NCBI RefSeq assembly: GCF_030034735.1
Contig: NZ_CP125370.1
Span: forward strand, 5,131,001 to 5,195,000
Reading direction: 5' to 3'
Origin: Paenibacillus sp. RC334
Lineage (GTDB): Bacteria; Bacillota; Bacilli; Paenibacillales; Paenibacillaceae
DNA: 64,000 bases
The translations under genes and the position numbers were made by a program. The notes below the pieces were generated by a model that did not search any database, was not told the origin of the DNA, and was given only the letters and a program-made list of their open reading frames with translations. Shown here in pieces: positions 55,904 through 63,435 of the stretch. Every line of letters starts with the position of its first letter. Position 1 is the stretch's first letter.

Positions 55904-57733
55904 TTATATATCTTTATGGACCAATGGATCGCTATCTGTTTTTTTATCTAAACGGCGAATCGATTCTGAAAACATTTCTTCAAGTATTGGGATTTGTGCT
56001 GTGATATCCTCTAGCAGCTTACCCAGATGCTCATAGATTAGATCAGACTTACGAGTCAACTGATGTTCTGTCACAATCACAGGGAGCACCTGATCAAAAC
56101 GCGCAATTTCGATAGGCATAATGGACTCAAATATAGGTGAGAACCAATCCCTGTTGGCAATCAATCCCCACATCTGCTCTATAGACTCCACCATACTTTG
56201 GGCCTTTGCTGGTTTAGTCCGGCTAAATTCGCGTATTTTTTTCATCAGCTTATGAATTGCTGCAATCTCAGAACGTACATTGGAAAGATCTCCGAGTGTC
56301 GCTATCAGCTTATCTCTGACATCCTGCACCTTATTCATATCAGCAGCAATATTTATTTTGTTTATCAAATCGGCAATTGCATCATGATCAACAGATTCTG
56401 ATGCTAACAATTTATACATCTCTTCCATCGGTTCGTATGGGGCTCCCTCAATCACTGCACCATTTCGAGTTGAATTGATAAATTCAATCCTTGGAAGTGC
56501 CTTAATCAGATTTTCGAGTCCATCCTTCATCTGGGAGAAACTTTCGTCTGTAGTATTGTATGTCCCCTTTACATTTAGCACTTTTTTAGGTGCTTCCTGC
56601 ACTTTCTTATCTGTAGTTTCGGCTGCAAAATGTTCAATTCCATCTGCGTAGAATTTGTTATCAGGGAACGACAAATCCTGACCTGCAAGTATGATCCGTT
56701 TAGCCCCTAGACATGCTGCTACTTGAATAACTGTTCCTGCGACCGTCTCTGTAGGGGATATAAAGAGTTCCTCTTTACTGAGTCCAAAGAAATACTGAGA
56801 TATAGCATCACTTTTCATAATACTATGGATTTTCTCTGCACAGTTCTGGTCAGAGATTTCATAATAAGAAGAGGAAGTAAACAATAAAGGCTGCTCTCTC
56901 GTTTCAGAGGAAGCAAAGATTTTCTTATTGACTGAATGGCCATCCATTATTACAGCAAGGTGAGGCTGTATTCCATGCTTTATTAATGCCTGAATGCTGG
57001 AGCCTGCTGAAATAATCAGTGCGTGAGGACGTAATTTTTTCAGCCATTCGATATCTTCCTGTAAAGATGGGCCTGATGATACAACAATCACCGTCACACC
57101 CTCAAAAGCGTGAAAAAGCCGCTCAATGGAAGGAGTGTATAGTACATCAGATAGATGATATAGAAAATTTCGAGTCCATTCTTCTCGAAAACGATGCTCT
57201 GTATGTTTATCTATCATAAAGCTCTGGCGGTACTCCTGAAATTTTCCCTTTACTTCACGTAGCATACTCATATCATCTGATAGATACTTACGCAGCGCAA
57301 TAAACACTAAATCTTCCATCATGTAACTATTCAGCATATGAAACATCATATTGAGCTGAGAATCACCAACAGATAGCCAGTACAAATTGGGATGCCCCAG
57401 CAAAAGACTGAGGTCATACTCCGTCACAGCCTTCCGAAAAAGCCGCTCATCCGGCTCGTATACAAACAGCCAGTGATTCGGGTACAATTCGAGGAGATCA
57501 ACAATGCTGAGTCCCCTTTCAAATCCATATACAAAAAGGATCTTTCCGTTTCCAATTGCTCCCTGAACAGCATTAAGCCAAGCGATATCCCTTTCAAAGG
57601 GCTCCGTAAACAAAGGTATAGATAAGTCATCATTCGGCAAACTATTTATTTGGGTTGCAACATGAGGAAACCTCTGCTCTAGAATTGTATGGTTTATTTG
57701 TAGTTGAGACAAGGTAATACCACCGTTTCGCAT
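55904..57733 (-). CDS. Maf-type flagellin glycosyltransferase (DUF115/MptE-like)
   Basis: A 609-residue cytosolic protein. The central DUF115 domain (~200-400; VIVVSSGPSLQEDIEWLK, IISAGSSIQALIKHGIQP and ILAGQDLSFPDNKFYADG) is the motility-accessory-factor fold related to sialyltransferases, with helical N- and C-terminal parts. Maf proteins transfer pseudaminic or legionaminic acid from CMP to Ser/Thr of flagellin in Campylobacter, Aeromonas and Geobacillus. Position between fliT and the CMP-nonulosonate genes fits. ATG at 57733 lacks a clear ribosome binding site; TTG at codon 8 is an alternative. Confidence 0.85.
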   Translation of the reverse strand: MRNGGITLSQLQINHTILEQRFPHVATQINSLPNDDLSIPLFTEPFERDIAWLNAVQGAIGNGKILFVYGFERGLSIVDLLELYPNHWLFVYEPDERLFRKAVTEYDLSLLLGHPNLYWLSVGDSQLNMMFHMLNSYMMEDLVFIALRKYLSDDMSMLREVKGKFQEYRQSFMIDKHTEHRFREEWTRNFLYHLSDVLYTPSIERLFHAFEGVTVIVVSSGPSLQEDIEWLKKLRPHALIISAGSSIQALIKHGIQPHLAVIMDGHSVNKKIFASSETREQPLLFTSSSYYEISDQNCAEKIHSIMKSDAISQYFFGLSKEELFISPTETVAGTVIQVAACLGAKRIILAGQDLSFPDNKFYADGIEHFAAETTDKKVQEAPKKVLNVKGTYNTTDESFSQMKDGLENLIKALPRIEFINSTRNGAVIEGAPYEPMEEMYKLLASESVDHDAIADLINKINIAADMNKVQDVRDKLIATLGDLSNVRSEIAAIHKLMKKIREFSRTKPAKAQSMVESIEQMWGLIANRDWFSPIFESIMPIEIARFDQVLPVIVTEHQLTRKSDLIYEHLGKLLEDITAQIPILEEMFSESIRRLDKKTDSDPLVHKDI

Positions 57734-57751
57734 TAATATTTGTTAACTAGT

Positions 57752-57759
57752 ATATCGGA
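57752..57759 (-). promoter_or_regulatory. Possible sigma-D -10 element ahead of the Maf gene
   Basis: TCCGATAT on the minus strand resembles the sigma-D -10 (GCCGATAT) and stands between the fliT terminator and the Maf gene start. No TAAA is at the required distance, so it may be weak or fortuitous. Confidence 0.35.
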
Positions 57760-57787
57760 TTTACTCTTAATGGAATGAAGCTTTTCA

Positions 57788-57822
57788 CAGAAAATACCCC
57801 CATTCTTAAATCGAATGGGGTA
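57788..57822 (-). terminator. Intrinsic terminator of the fliDST operon
   Basis: Ten-base stem (57795-57805 with 57813-57822, one bulge) and TTTTC tail on the minus strand, 18 bp after fliT. Confidence 0.75.
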
Positions 57823-57839
57823 CGCTCCATAAAGCATTT

Positions 57840-58184
57840 TTATTTGCGATGATCAATAAACAAACTGTCTACAGAATAAGCCTGCTGGTATGCATGCTGC
57901 TGCACACGAATGGCTCCACGTTTCTCCATCCAGTGACCCGCTTCATCCTTAAGTGCATGCATACGCTGTAAAATTACCGAATCGTGACTTAGTATATCAC
58001 GAATTTTCTGCTTATTATTTTCCGTTATCGACGGCTGAAAGGACTGCATCTGTTCTACAATGCGCTGCCTTTGATCTGCAAACTGTTCAAACTCTTCCTC
58101 ACTTAAATTCATAAGGTTAGATAACACTGCTTCTGTCCTATGTTGCAGTTCTTCAAGGAGTACTTGCATATTAGGATCTGCCAT
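57840..58184 (-). CDS. fliT: FliT-like flagellar chaperone
   Basis: A 114-residue, entirely helical protein with Gln/Glu-rich heptads. Sequence similarity within the FliT family is always low, so the assignment rests mainly on position: it starts one base before the end of fliS (TAATG overlap) and ends the fliD-fliS-fliT operon as in B. subtilis. FliT chaperones bind the cap protein FliD and keep it export-ready. The Ser/Leu-rich start MADPNMQVLLEELQHRTEAV and the size are compatible. Confidence 0.7.
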   Translation of the reverse strand: MADPNMQVLLEELQHRTEAVLSNLMNLSEEEFEQFADQRQRIVEQMQSFQPSITENNKQKIRDILSHDSVILQRMHALKDEAGHWMEKRGAIRVQQHAYQQAYSVDSLFIDHRK

Positions 58185-58567
58185 TACACACTACCAACTA
58201 CACCAGGCATTTTCATGGCTTCCAACCAAGCTTCCCGTAGGTCAGTCAAATGTTCCAGCACCTCTTGTGCCGGAGCGGCTATTTTGTGAACATTCGCCTC
58301 GATCAGCTCATGCAGCATATATTCATACACCCGCAATAAGTCATGGGATATTGGATACTCAAAATTCAACGCAGATATCAACTCGTGTACAATAGCTTGT
58401 GCTTTACACAAATTATTATTTGCTTTCTCGTTATCCCTATTCTCTATCCCCTCAATCCCCGCACGAACGAAACGAATAGCCCCATCGTACAGCATAATCA
58501 GCAGTTTAGGCTTGGATGCAGTTTGTGCTTGAGTCTGCCGGTATTTCTGATAGGGTGTATTGATCAA
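58184..58567 (-). CDS. fliS: Flagellin export chaperone FliS
   Basis: A 127-residue four-helix protein with the FliS signature INTPYQKYRQTQAQTASKPK and LIMLYDGAIRFVRAGIEGIE. It binds the C-terminal helix of flagellin, stops early polymerisation and, in B. subtilis, affects FliW availability. It starts with TTG behind AAAGGAGGTTTTACAA. The gene is 14 bp downstream of fliD and overlaps fliT by one base. Confidence 0.94.
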   Translation of the reverse strand: MINTPYQKYRQTQAQTASKPKLLIMLYDGAIRFVRAGIEGIENRDNEKANNNLCKAQAIVHELISALNFEYPISHDLLRVYEYMLHELIEANVHKIAAPAQEVLEHLTDLREAWLEAMKMPGVVGSV

Positions 58568-58581
58568 TTGTAAAACCTCCT

Positions 58582-60054
58582 TTATGACGACATGCCTGTA
58601 AGACTCGAAGATGTATTATTATACTTGCTTATTGCCGTTTCCATGGCGGTGAATTTTTTGTAATAGTTAGTTTCAATCATCGTTAGACGGCTGGTCATGT
58701 CACTAATTCGACGGTCCAGACTCGTTAATTGCTCTCCCATTGTGCTCGTAGAAAGAAATGAAGCCGTTAGATCCTTACTAACTTTTGAAGTACCGGCTGT
58801 ATCGGCCATTCTTTGCAGTGAAGTATTCGAAATCTTTTTAAGTTTAGCAATAACACCATCTTGCTGTGTGTATTTATTGGTTAGCGCGGTACTTGGATCC
58901 TGTTTCCCAAAAAAATTCGTGATAATATCCGGGTCTTTTTCAACCGCTGCACGCAATTTGTCTGCATCCAAAATTAGCTTGCCTTTCGTATCATACGTCC
59001 CCGTAGTGATCCCAAGCTCAGACATCATTAAAGGCTTATTCTTACCATTTGCATCAACTCTGCCGATATCTACACCTTGAATCATGGCATTACGCATTTC
59101 AGATAATGTATCCTGCAGGATAGGATCGTTTCTAAGCATCCCACTCTTGGCCTTGGTTGTCCAGAGCTTGACTTCATCATCGCTCATACCGGCTTTTTGT
59201 TCCGTCGTAAGCGGAGCGTATTTTTTATATCTCTCCTCACTAACCTTGCTGTTGAGTGTAGCAAGAACATCATTATAAGCATCAACAAAGCTTTGAATAT
59301 TTTCGACGATCTTATCCGTATCTTTGGTAGCTTCTATTCTTGTCGCAGCACCACCTGCTGTCTTAAGCGTAATATCAATACCATTAATGGTAAAATTATT
59401 AGAAGATTTTTTGACTTCAAGTCCATTTACCTTTAGCAAAGCATCGGTTCCGTTCGTTGAAGATAGTTTAAACTCACTACTAATTTGAGAATCAATATTG
59501 AATGCTTGGGAACCGGTGGTTTTACTTGTTAATGACAAACCGGATTTGGCATCATATAGAGCAGTTACTCCTGTCTTACTGTTCTCATTAATTTTTTTGA
59601 CAAACGATTCAATCGTTTCGTTGGCATCCACATCAATGGTGGCCCCACCAACCTGAACCGTACGAGCTGCCCCATCTGAAAAGGCAAGCTCAGTGCTTGC
59701 CTTTTCAGACCATGAGCTGTCTGAGACAGATCTTGCGGCAGTAGCGAGATTTATTACCGAGATATCCAATACCCCACTGGCAGACGATGAAGCCGATGCA
59801 GTCAACGCGTCACTATTTCCCGTTACTGTTACTTTCTGCGGATTCATTGAAGCAGTACGACTTAATGTACCTAGTTTATCTTGTAGAAATGAAACAACTT
59901 TAGTACTGGACTCACGATAGTTTTCCCGTTTCCATTCCATCAGTTGTTTTTGTTGATTCAGCTTATCTAGCGGTACACGTTCAGCAGTCATCAACTTTTT
60001 GACCATTGCATCAATATCCATCCCAGAGGCAAGGCCACTTATTCTGGTTACCAT
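58582..60054 (-). CDS. fliD: Flagellar filament cap protein FliD (HAP2)
   Basis: A 490-residue export substrate that caps the filament and folds arriving flagellin. The N-terminal MVTRISGLASGMDIDAMVKK and C-terminal coiled helices (QLTSLDRRISDMTSRL, TAMETAISKYNNTSS) are the conserved D0/D1 parts, and the central ~100-400 part is variable. AGGGGGACATATAATT precedes the ATG. It lies 14 bp after flaG in a sigma-D-type transcription unit. Confidence 0.94.
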   Translation of the reverse strand: MVTRISGLASGMDIDAMVKKLMTAERVPLDKLNQQKQLMEWKRENYRESSTKVVSFLQDKLGTLSRTASMNPQKVTVTGNSDALTASASSSASGVLDISVINLATAARSVSDSSWSEKASTELAFSDGAARTVQVGGATIDVDANETIESFVKKINENSKTGVTALYDAKSGLSLTSKTTGSQAFNIDSQISSEFKLSSTNGTDALLKVNGLEVKKSSNNFTINGIDITLKTAGGAATRIEATKDTDKIVENIQSFVDAYNDVLATLNSKVSEERYKKYAPLTTEQKAGMSDDEVKLWTTKAKSGMLRNDPILQDTLSEMRNAMIQGVDIGRVDANGKNKPLMMSELGITTGTYDTKGKLILDADKLRAAVEKDPDIITNFFGKQDPSTALTNKYTQQDGVIAKLKKISNTSLQRMADTAGTSKVSKDLTASFLSTSTMGEQLTSLDRRISDMTSRLTMIETNYYKKFTAMETAISKYNNTSSSLTGMSS

Positions 60055-60068
60055 AATTATATGTCCCC

Positions 60069-60451
60069 CTATACTTTTTTATCGATAATTATTCCAGAAA
60101 TTTCCATCATCATAGCCGCTATATCCAGAATTTTCTCAGGAGGTACCTCACGAATCAAATCTCCCGTTTCCTTGTTCATCACTTTTATCATGATTGCATG
60201 TGTCTTTTCATGTACCGATATTTCAAACGTCTTCTGTGGGCCTTGAATAGCATCAATTGCTTTCTGTAGCTCCAAAACTGCTTCCTCATGTGTCTGCTGT
60301 TTCTGCGCGGTACCACTTCTATTGGCTGTCTGGACAGCATCTTGTACAGTAGCATAATTGGTTTCGGCATCTGAAGGGGCTTCACGTTGTATTCCTGCTG
60401 ATGGCTGAATCGGCAACAAACTCCCAGTGCTAGGGGGATCATCGAGTCCAT
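60069..60451 (-). CDS. flaG: FlaG-family flagellar protein, apparent frameshift near start
   Basis: About 127 residues when corrected. The conserved FlaG core lies at the C-terminus (FEISVHEKTHAIMIKVMNKE, REVPPEKILDIAAMMMEISG). The natural start is the ATG at 60451 with GGAGGTTATTCT upstream (MDSMI). The plus-strand G-run at 60433-60437 has five bases; with six, the frame enters PPSTGSLLPIQPSAGIQ without interruption. As given, only a weak TTG at 60419 could start the long frame. FlaG influences filament length in some bacteria. It is the first gene of flaG-fliD-fliS-fliT. Confidence 0.85.
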
Positions 60452-60519
60452 AGAATAACCTCCATTAATAATATTAGACACAATAAAACCGTTCTGTATT
60501 TGAAATGCCAATACATTAT

Positions 60520-60546
60520 ATATCGGTAAATGAGTGCAAATATTTA
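60520..60546 (-). promoter_or_regulatory. Sigma-D promoter of flaG-fliD-fliS-fliT
   Basis: On the minus strand TAAA (60543-60546), a 15-bp spacer and ACCGATAT (60520-60527). This matches the sigma-D consensus TAAA-N15-GCCGATAT at all but one base. It lies between the hag terminator and flaG. Confidence 0.85.
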
Positions 60547-60570
60547 TGAAAAAAATAAAATAAAAAACAA

Positions 60571-60605
60571 AAAAAAGATCCTGCGATACACAGGATCTTT
60601 TTTTT
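60571..60605. terminator. Strong bidirectional terminator of hag
   Basis: Perfect stem with core GATCCTG/CAGGATC flanked by A-runs and T-runs (60571-60605), seven-base loop. Eight T follow on either strand. It sits 21 bp after the flagellin stop. Confidence 0.92.
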
Positions 60606-60626
60606 GTAAACTTATGTCGTTTAAAA

Positions 60627-61397
60627 TTAACGCAGCAACGACAATACGCCTTGTGGCGCGGAGTTTGCTTGTGAAAGCATAGATTGGGAAGCTTGCAGCA
60701 AGATGTTGTTTTTGGACAGAGTAACCATTTCTTTTGCCATGTCAGTATCACGAATACGGGATTCGGAAGCTGTCAGGTTTTCTACAGTTGTGCCCAAGTT
60801 GTTGGAAGTGTATTCCATACGGTTTTGCATAGCACCGAGGTTCGCACGTTGCTTAGCAACAGCTTCAATTGCAGCTGTTGTAGCAGAAAGTTTTACATCA
60901 GATTTGAGGCCACGGAAACCAGTGGAACTGATACCTTTAATACTGAGAACGAACACGTTATCATCAGCTTGGATTTTAACGGTTCCACCAGAAATCGCAA
61001 TACCGTTGAATTTAGTGTTGGACAGGATTGCATCAATTTGACCGCCCAATTGACCAAGTTCTGCTTTGATGTTGGATTTATCGCCAGCGCTGTAAGTATC
61101 ATTAAGTTGTTGAACGCCCAGTTCTTTCATACGAGTCAACATGGAGGATACTTCGTTCATTGCACCCTCAGCTGTTTGTGCGAAAGAGATACCGTCTTGA
61201 ACGTTACGTTGTGCTTGTTCCAGACCACGGATTTGACCGCGCATTTTTTCGGAAATGGAGAGACCAGCAGCATCGTCAGCTGCACGGTTGATACGCAGAC
61301 CTGAAGACAATTTTTCCATGTTTTTACTTGCTGCTGTGTTGTTCAATTGCATGTTACGGTGTGTATTTACTGCTGGTAAGTTGTGATTGATAATCAT
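60627..61397 (-). CDS. hag: Flagellin
   Basis: A 256-residue filament subunit: conserved D0/D1 N-terminus (MIINHNLPAVNTHRNMQLNN, LSSGLRINRAADDAAGLSIS) and C-terminus (NRMEYTSNNLGTTVENLTAS, ending PQGVLSLLR), with a very short variable middle (~140-190). It is smaller than B. subtilis Hag (304). Exposed Ser/Thr in SISSTG-like and SDVKLSATTA segments are possible glycosylation sites for the Maf protein. It has its own sigma-D promoter, a leader with a CsrA site, SD AGGGAGGAAAT and a strong terminator. Confidence 0.97.
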   Translation of the reverse strand: MIINHNLPAVNTHRNMQLNNTAASKNMEKLSSGLRINRAADDAAGLSISEKMRGQIRGLEQAQRNVQDGISFAQTAEGAMNEVSSMLTRMKELGVQQLNDTYSAGDKSNIKAELGQLGGQIDAILSNTKFNGIAISGGTVKIQADDNVFVLSIKGISSTGFRGLKSDVKLSATTAAIEAVAKQRANLGAMQNRMEYTSNNLGTTVENLTASESRIRDTDMAKEMVTLSKNNILLQASQSMLSQANSAPQGVLSLLR

Positions 61398-61428
61398 TTT
61401 ATATTTCCTCCCTGAAATGGTTTAATTC

Positions 61429-61442
61429 CCACGTCCTTGTGG
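61429..61442 (-). promoter_or_regulatory. CsrA-binding hairpin in the hag leader
   Basis: CCACAAGGACGTGG on the minus strand folds with the GGA in the loop; ACAAGGACGT fits the CsrA consensus ACARGGAUGU with one change. A second GGA lies in the hag Shine-Dalgarno (CAGGGAGGA) about 20 nt downstream, giving the two-site layout known from B. subtilis hag. Confidence 0.8.
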
Positions 61443-61494
61443 TATAAGCGTCTTCACAGGTCGGCCGCCCTGAAGAATTACCGCTCTAAAATAT

Positions 61495-61522
61495 ATATCG
61501 ACCCTATGATGAGAATTGTTTA
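61495..61522 (-). promoter_or_regulatory. Sigma-D promoter of hag
   Basis: On the minus strand TAAA (61519-61522), a 16-bp spacer and GTCGATAT (61495-61502), seven of eight matches to the sigma-D -10. It gives a leader of roughly 90 nt. Confidence 0.8.
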
Positions 61523-61675
61523 TAGCATTCCAGCTTTTTTTTGAAATATTTTCTTAGTAGTTTTCGAAACTTTCAAACTCACCCAAGTGGAGATTTTCGA
61601 TATTACGATAAACGGTGGAGAACATGGTTATATCAAAATTATTGTTCCAGATAATTAAGCATAAAATCTAGTCAA

Positions 61676-61705
61676 ACAAAGACCGACACTTTACTTGTGT
61701 CGGCC
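61676..61705 (-). terminator. Intrinsic terminator of csrA
   Basis: Nine-base stem with one G-T pair (61681-61689 with 61697-61705) and TTTGTTTG tail on the minus strand, 36 bp after csrA. Confidence 0.8.
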
Positions 61706-61740
61706 TTCCTCAATGTATGTGCACCTCTAAGATTAGCGAA

Positions 61741-61974
61741 TCAGGACTTTCTCTCTTCCATCTCCAACATTGCACTTTGAATGGCATTGGAATCCATAAC
61801 TGCACATTGATTGTTTTGCTGAATAGCATCAAAGACTTCTTTTCGGTAAATATCGATATCCTTAGGAGCAGAAATACCAATTTTCACATTATCCCCTTCA
61901 ACGGAAAGAACAGTAATGACGATATCATTCTGAATCACAATGGATTCACCCTTTTTACGCGTCAATACGAGCAT
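61741..61974 (-). CDS. csrA: Carbon storage/flagellin translation regulator CsrA
   Basis: A 77-residue RNA-binding dimer with the canonical N-terminus [20 protein letters not shown] and [18 protein letters not shown]. It binds GGA-loop hairpins and represses hag translation. Its start overlaps the fliW stop by one base (TGATG). The target hag lies directly downstream with a matching site. The C-terminus is slightly longer than in E. coli, as usual in Firmicutes. Confidence 0.96.
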   Translation of the reverse strand: MLVLTRKKGESIVIQNDIVITVLSVEGDNVKIGISAPKDIDIYRKEVFDAIQQNNQCAVMDSNAIQSAMLEMEERKS

Positions 61975-62420
61975 CAGGACTCACCGCCTTTATCGGGCTC
62001 TATTCCATTCCATAATGGATGCTTAATTGTATAGTCTGTATTCTGCAAAACGATTTGCTTTCCTGTATGCTGTTCAACGTTAAAAATTAAAGGTGCAAGC
62101 AAATTCACCGTTGTTTTGGATTGATCGCTGTTCCATGTGCAGATACATCGTACTGCTATCTGTTCTTGACTGGTAATTCCAATATCCTCAAGAGCATCAT
62201 CAGATAGCTCAAATTCATAATCTTCAAAAAAATCAAAGGGATTTACAGTAATAAAAATAGTAGCAGGTTGCTCTACTGCACTGAAAAGACTAAATAATTC
62301 ATTATGCTCCTGTAGTTGAAATTCCCGAAGTTGTTCAAAGCCCGGTATTCCTTTTGGAAACACATAAAGAACGGTGTTGGTATCTTGGTTTTCTTCTTCT
62401 ATTTTCTGTTTTGGGGTCAT
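61974..62420 (-). CDS. fliW: Flagellar assembly factor FliW
   Basis: A 148-residue protein that binds flagellin and CsrA alternately. When flagellin is exported, FliW is freed and sequesters CsrA, relieving hag. Typical segments are [33 protein letters not shown] and [38 protein letters not shown]. It is coupled to csrA. Only 28 bp separate it from the flgL terminator, so it probably depends on readthrough. Confidence 0.95.
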   Translation of the reverse strand: MTPKQKIEEENQDTNTVLYVFPKGIPGFEQLREFQLQEHNELFSLFSAVEQPATIFITVNPFDFFEDYEFELSDDALEDIGITSQEQIAVRCICTWNSDQSKTTVNLLAPLIFNVEQHTGKQIVLQNTDYTIKHPLWNGIEPDKGGES

Positions 62421-62446
62421 TAGTAACTCCTCCTATAAATAGTAAC

Positions 62447-62477
62447 AAAAAAGCTACGGACCACTCGTCCATAGCTT
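62447..62477 (-). terminator. Intrinsic terminator after flgL
   Basis: Imperfect stem AAGCTA-GGAC/GTCC-TAGCTT (62451-62477) with TTTTTTG tail on the minus strand. It is likely leaky, because fliW has no room for its own promoter downstream of it. Confidence 0.75.
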
Positions 62478-62502
62478 CAAGTAACAATGTCAAAGATAAA
62501 AA

Positions 62503-63411
62503 TCAACTCATAAAGTCCATCAGAGATGGCTGCATGATCTTGGCAGATGATTTCAAGGCAGCCTCATAGATAGTTTGGGCAGATGTAGCTTGAATCATCA
62601 GACTGGCAACGTCTGCATCCTCTGTTTTGGCTTGAAGTGTCGTCAAATTCAAATTACGATCATCTAAACGGGCTTGTACCAATTCAACCCGGTTCGTGCG
62701 TGCACCTACTTCAGACAAACTTGTTTGCATTTTGGTAAAACGGGATTCAATGCTTGAAAGTTGACTTGATATTGCTGTACTATTCCCACTGGTTAATGCG
62801 GTGGATAATGCATCCATGACCTTAAAAACATTATCTGCATCTGTCGATTTCCCGAAAAAATCGCTGCCTGACGTGTTTACCCGAAATGCATCTTGATCCC
62901 CGATCGCATAACTAACTGCACCTTGATCCGGATTAATCTGATCATAACTCGTGACCGTAGCTGATAGCTGATACGGTGCCTGATCATAATTTTGCCCATT
63001 GAAAACATACTTCCCACGAAGCTGACTGTTACCAATATTCATCATTTGCTCTTTTAGTTGGTCAACTTCCAGTTTAATCGAATCCAGGGCGGATTGAGGA
63101 AGTGTTTCACTTGAAGCCTGAACTGTCAGCTCTTTAAGCCGCTTCATTACATCACCGGCCTGTTGCATAGTCGTATCAGTAAAATCCAACCAGCTAACTG
63201 CTGCGTCTGAATTGGTTTTGTATTGTTCATTAGAAGCTAGCTCAGCTCTGTAACGTAGTGCATAGGTTACTCCTACAGGGTCGTCTGAAGGCTTATTCAA
63301 CTTACGACCTGTAGAAATCTGGTTCTCCATTTTGCCCATATTATTGTTATTCCGATTCAGGTTACTGAGCAGTTGCATATTGGTCATCCCTGAGGTTACT
63401 CGAATTGGCAT
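62503..63411 (-). CDS. flgL: Hook-filament junction protein FlgL (HAP3)
   Basis: A 302-residue flagellin-like protein. The N-terminus (MPIRVTSGMTNMQLLSNLNR, ISTGRKLNKPSDDPVGVTYA) and C-terminus (LQAKTEDADVASLMIQATSA) are the D0/D1 coiled-coil parts. It links the hook-proximal FlgK to the filament. It lies 24 bp downstream of flgK, as in the B. subtilis late flagellar operon. Confidence 0.95.
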   Translation of the reverse strand: MPIRVTSGMTNMQLLSNLNRNNNNMGKMENQISTGRKLNKPSDDPVGVTYALRYRAELASNEQYKTNSDAAVSWLDFTDTTMQQAGDVMKRLKELTVQASSETLPQSALDSIKLEVDQLKEQMMNIGNSQLRGKYVFNGQNYDQAPYQLSATVTSYDQINPDQGAVSYAIGDQDAFRVNTSGSDFFGKSTDADNVFKVMDALSTALTSGNSTAISSQLSSIESRFTKMQTSLSEVGARTNRVELVQARLDDRNLNLTTLQAKTEDADVASLMIQATSAQTIYEAALKSSAKIMQPSLMDFMS

Positions 63412-63435
63412 AACTTACTCCACCTTCTCATTATA

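Noticed and set aside
60188..60751. A 187-residue frame spanning the hag 3' end, terminator and flaG
   Set aside because: It crosses a strong terminator and a sigma-D promoter. Only its MDSMIPLALG start corresponds to the real flaG start, before the shift.
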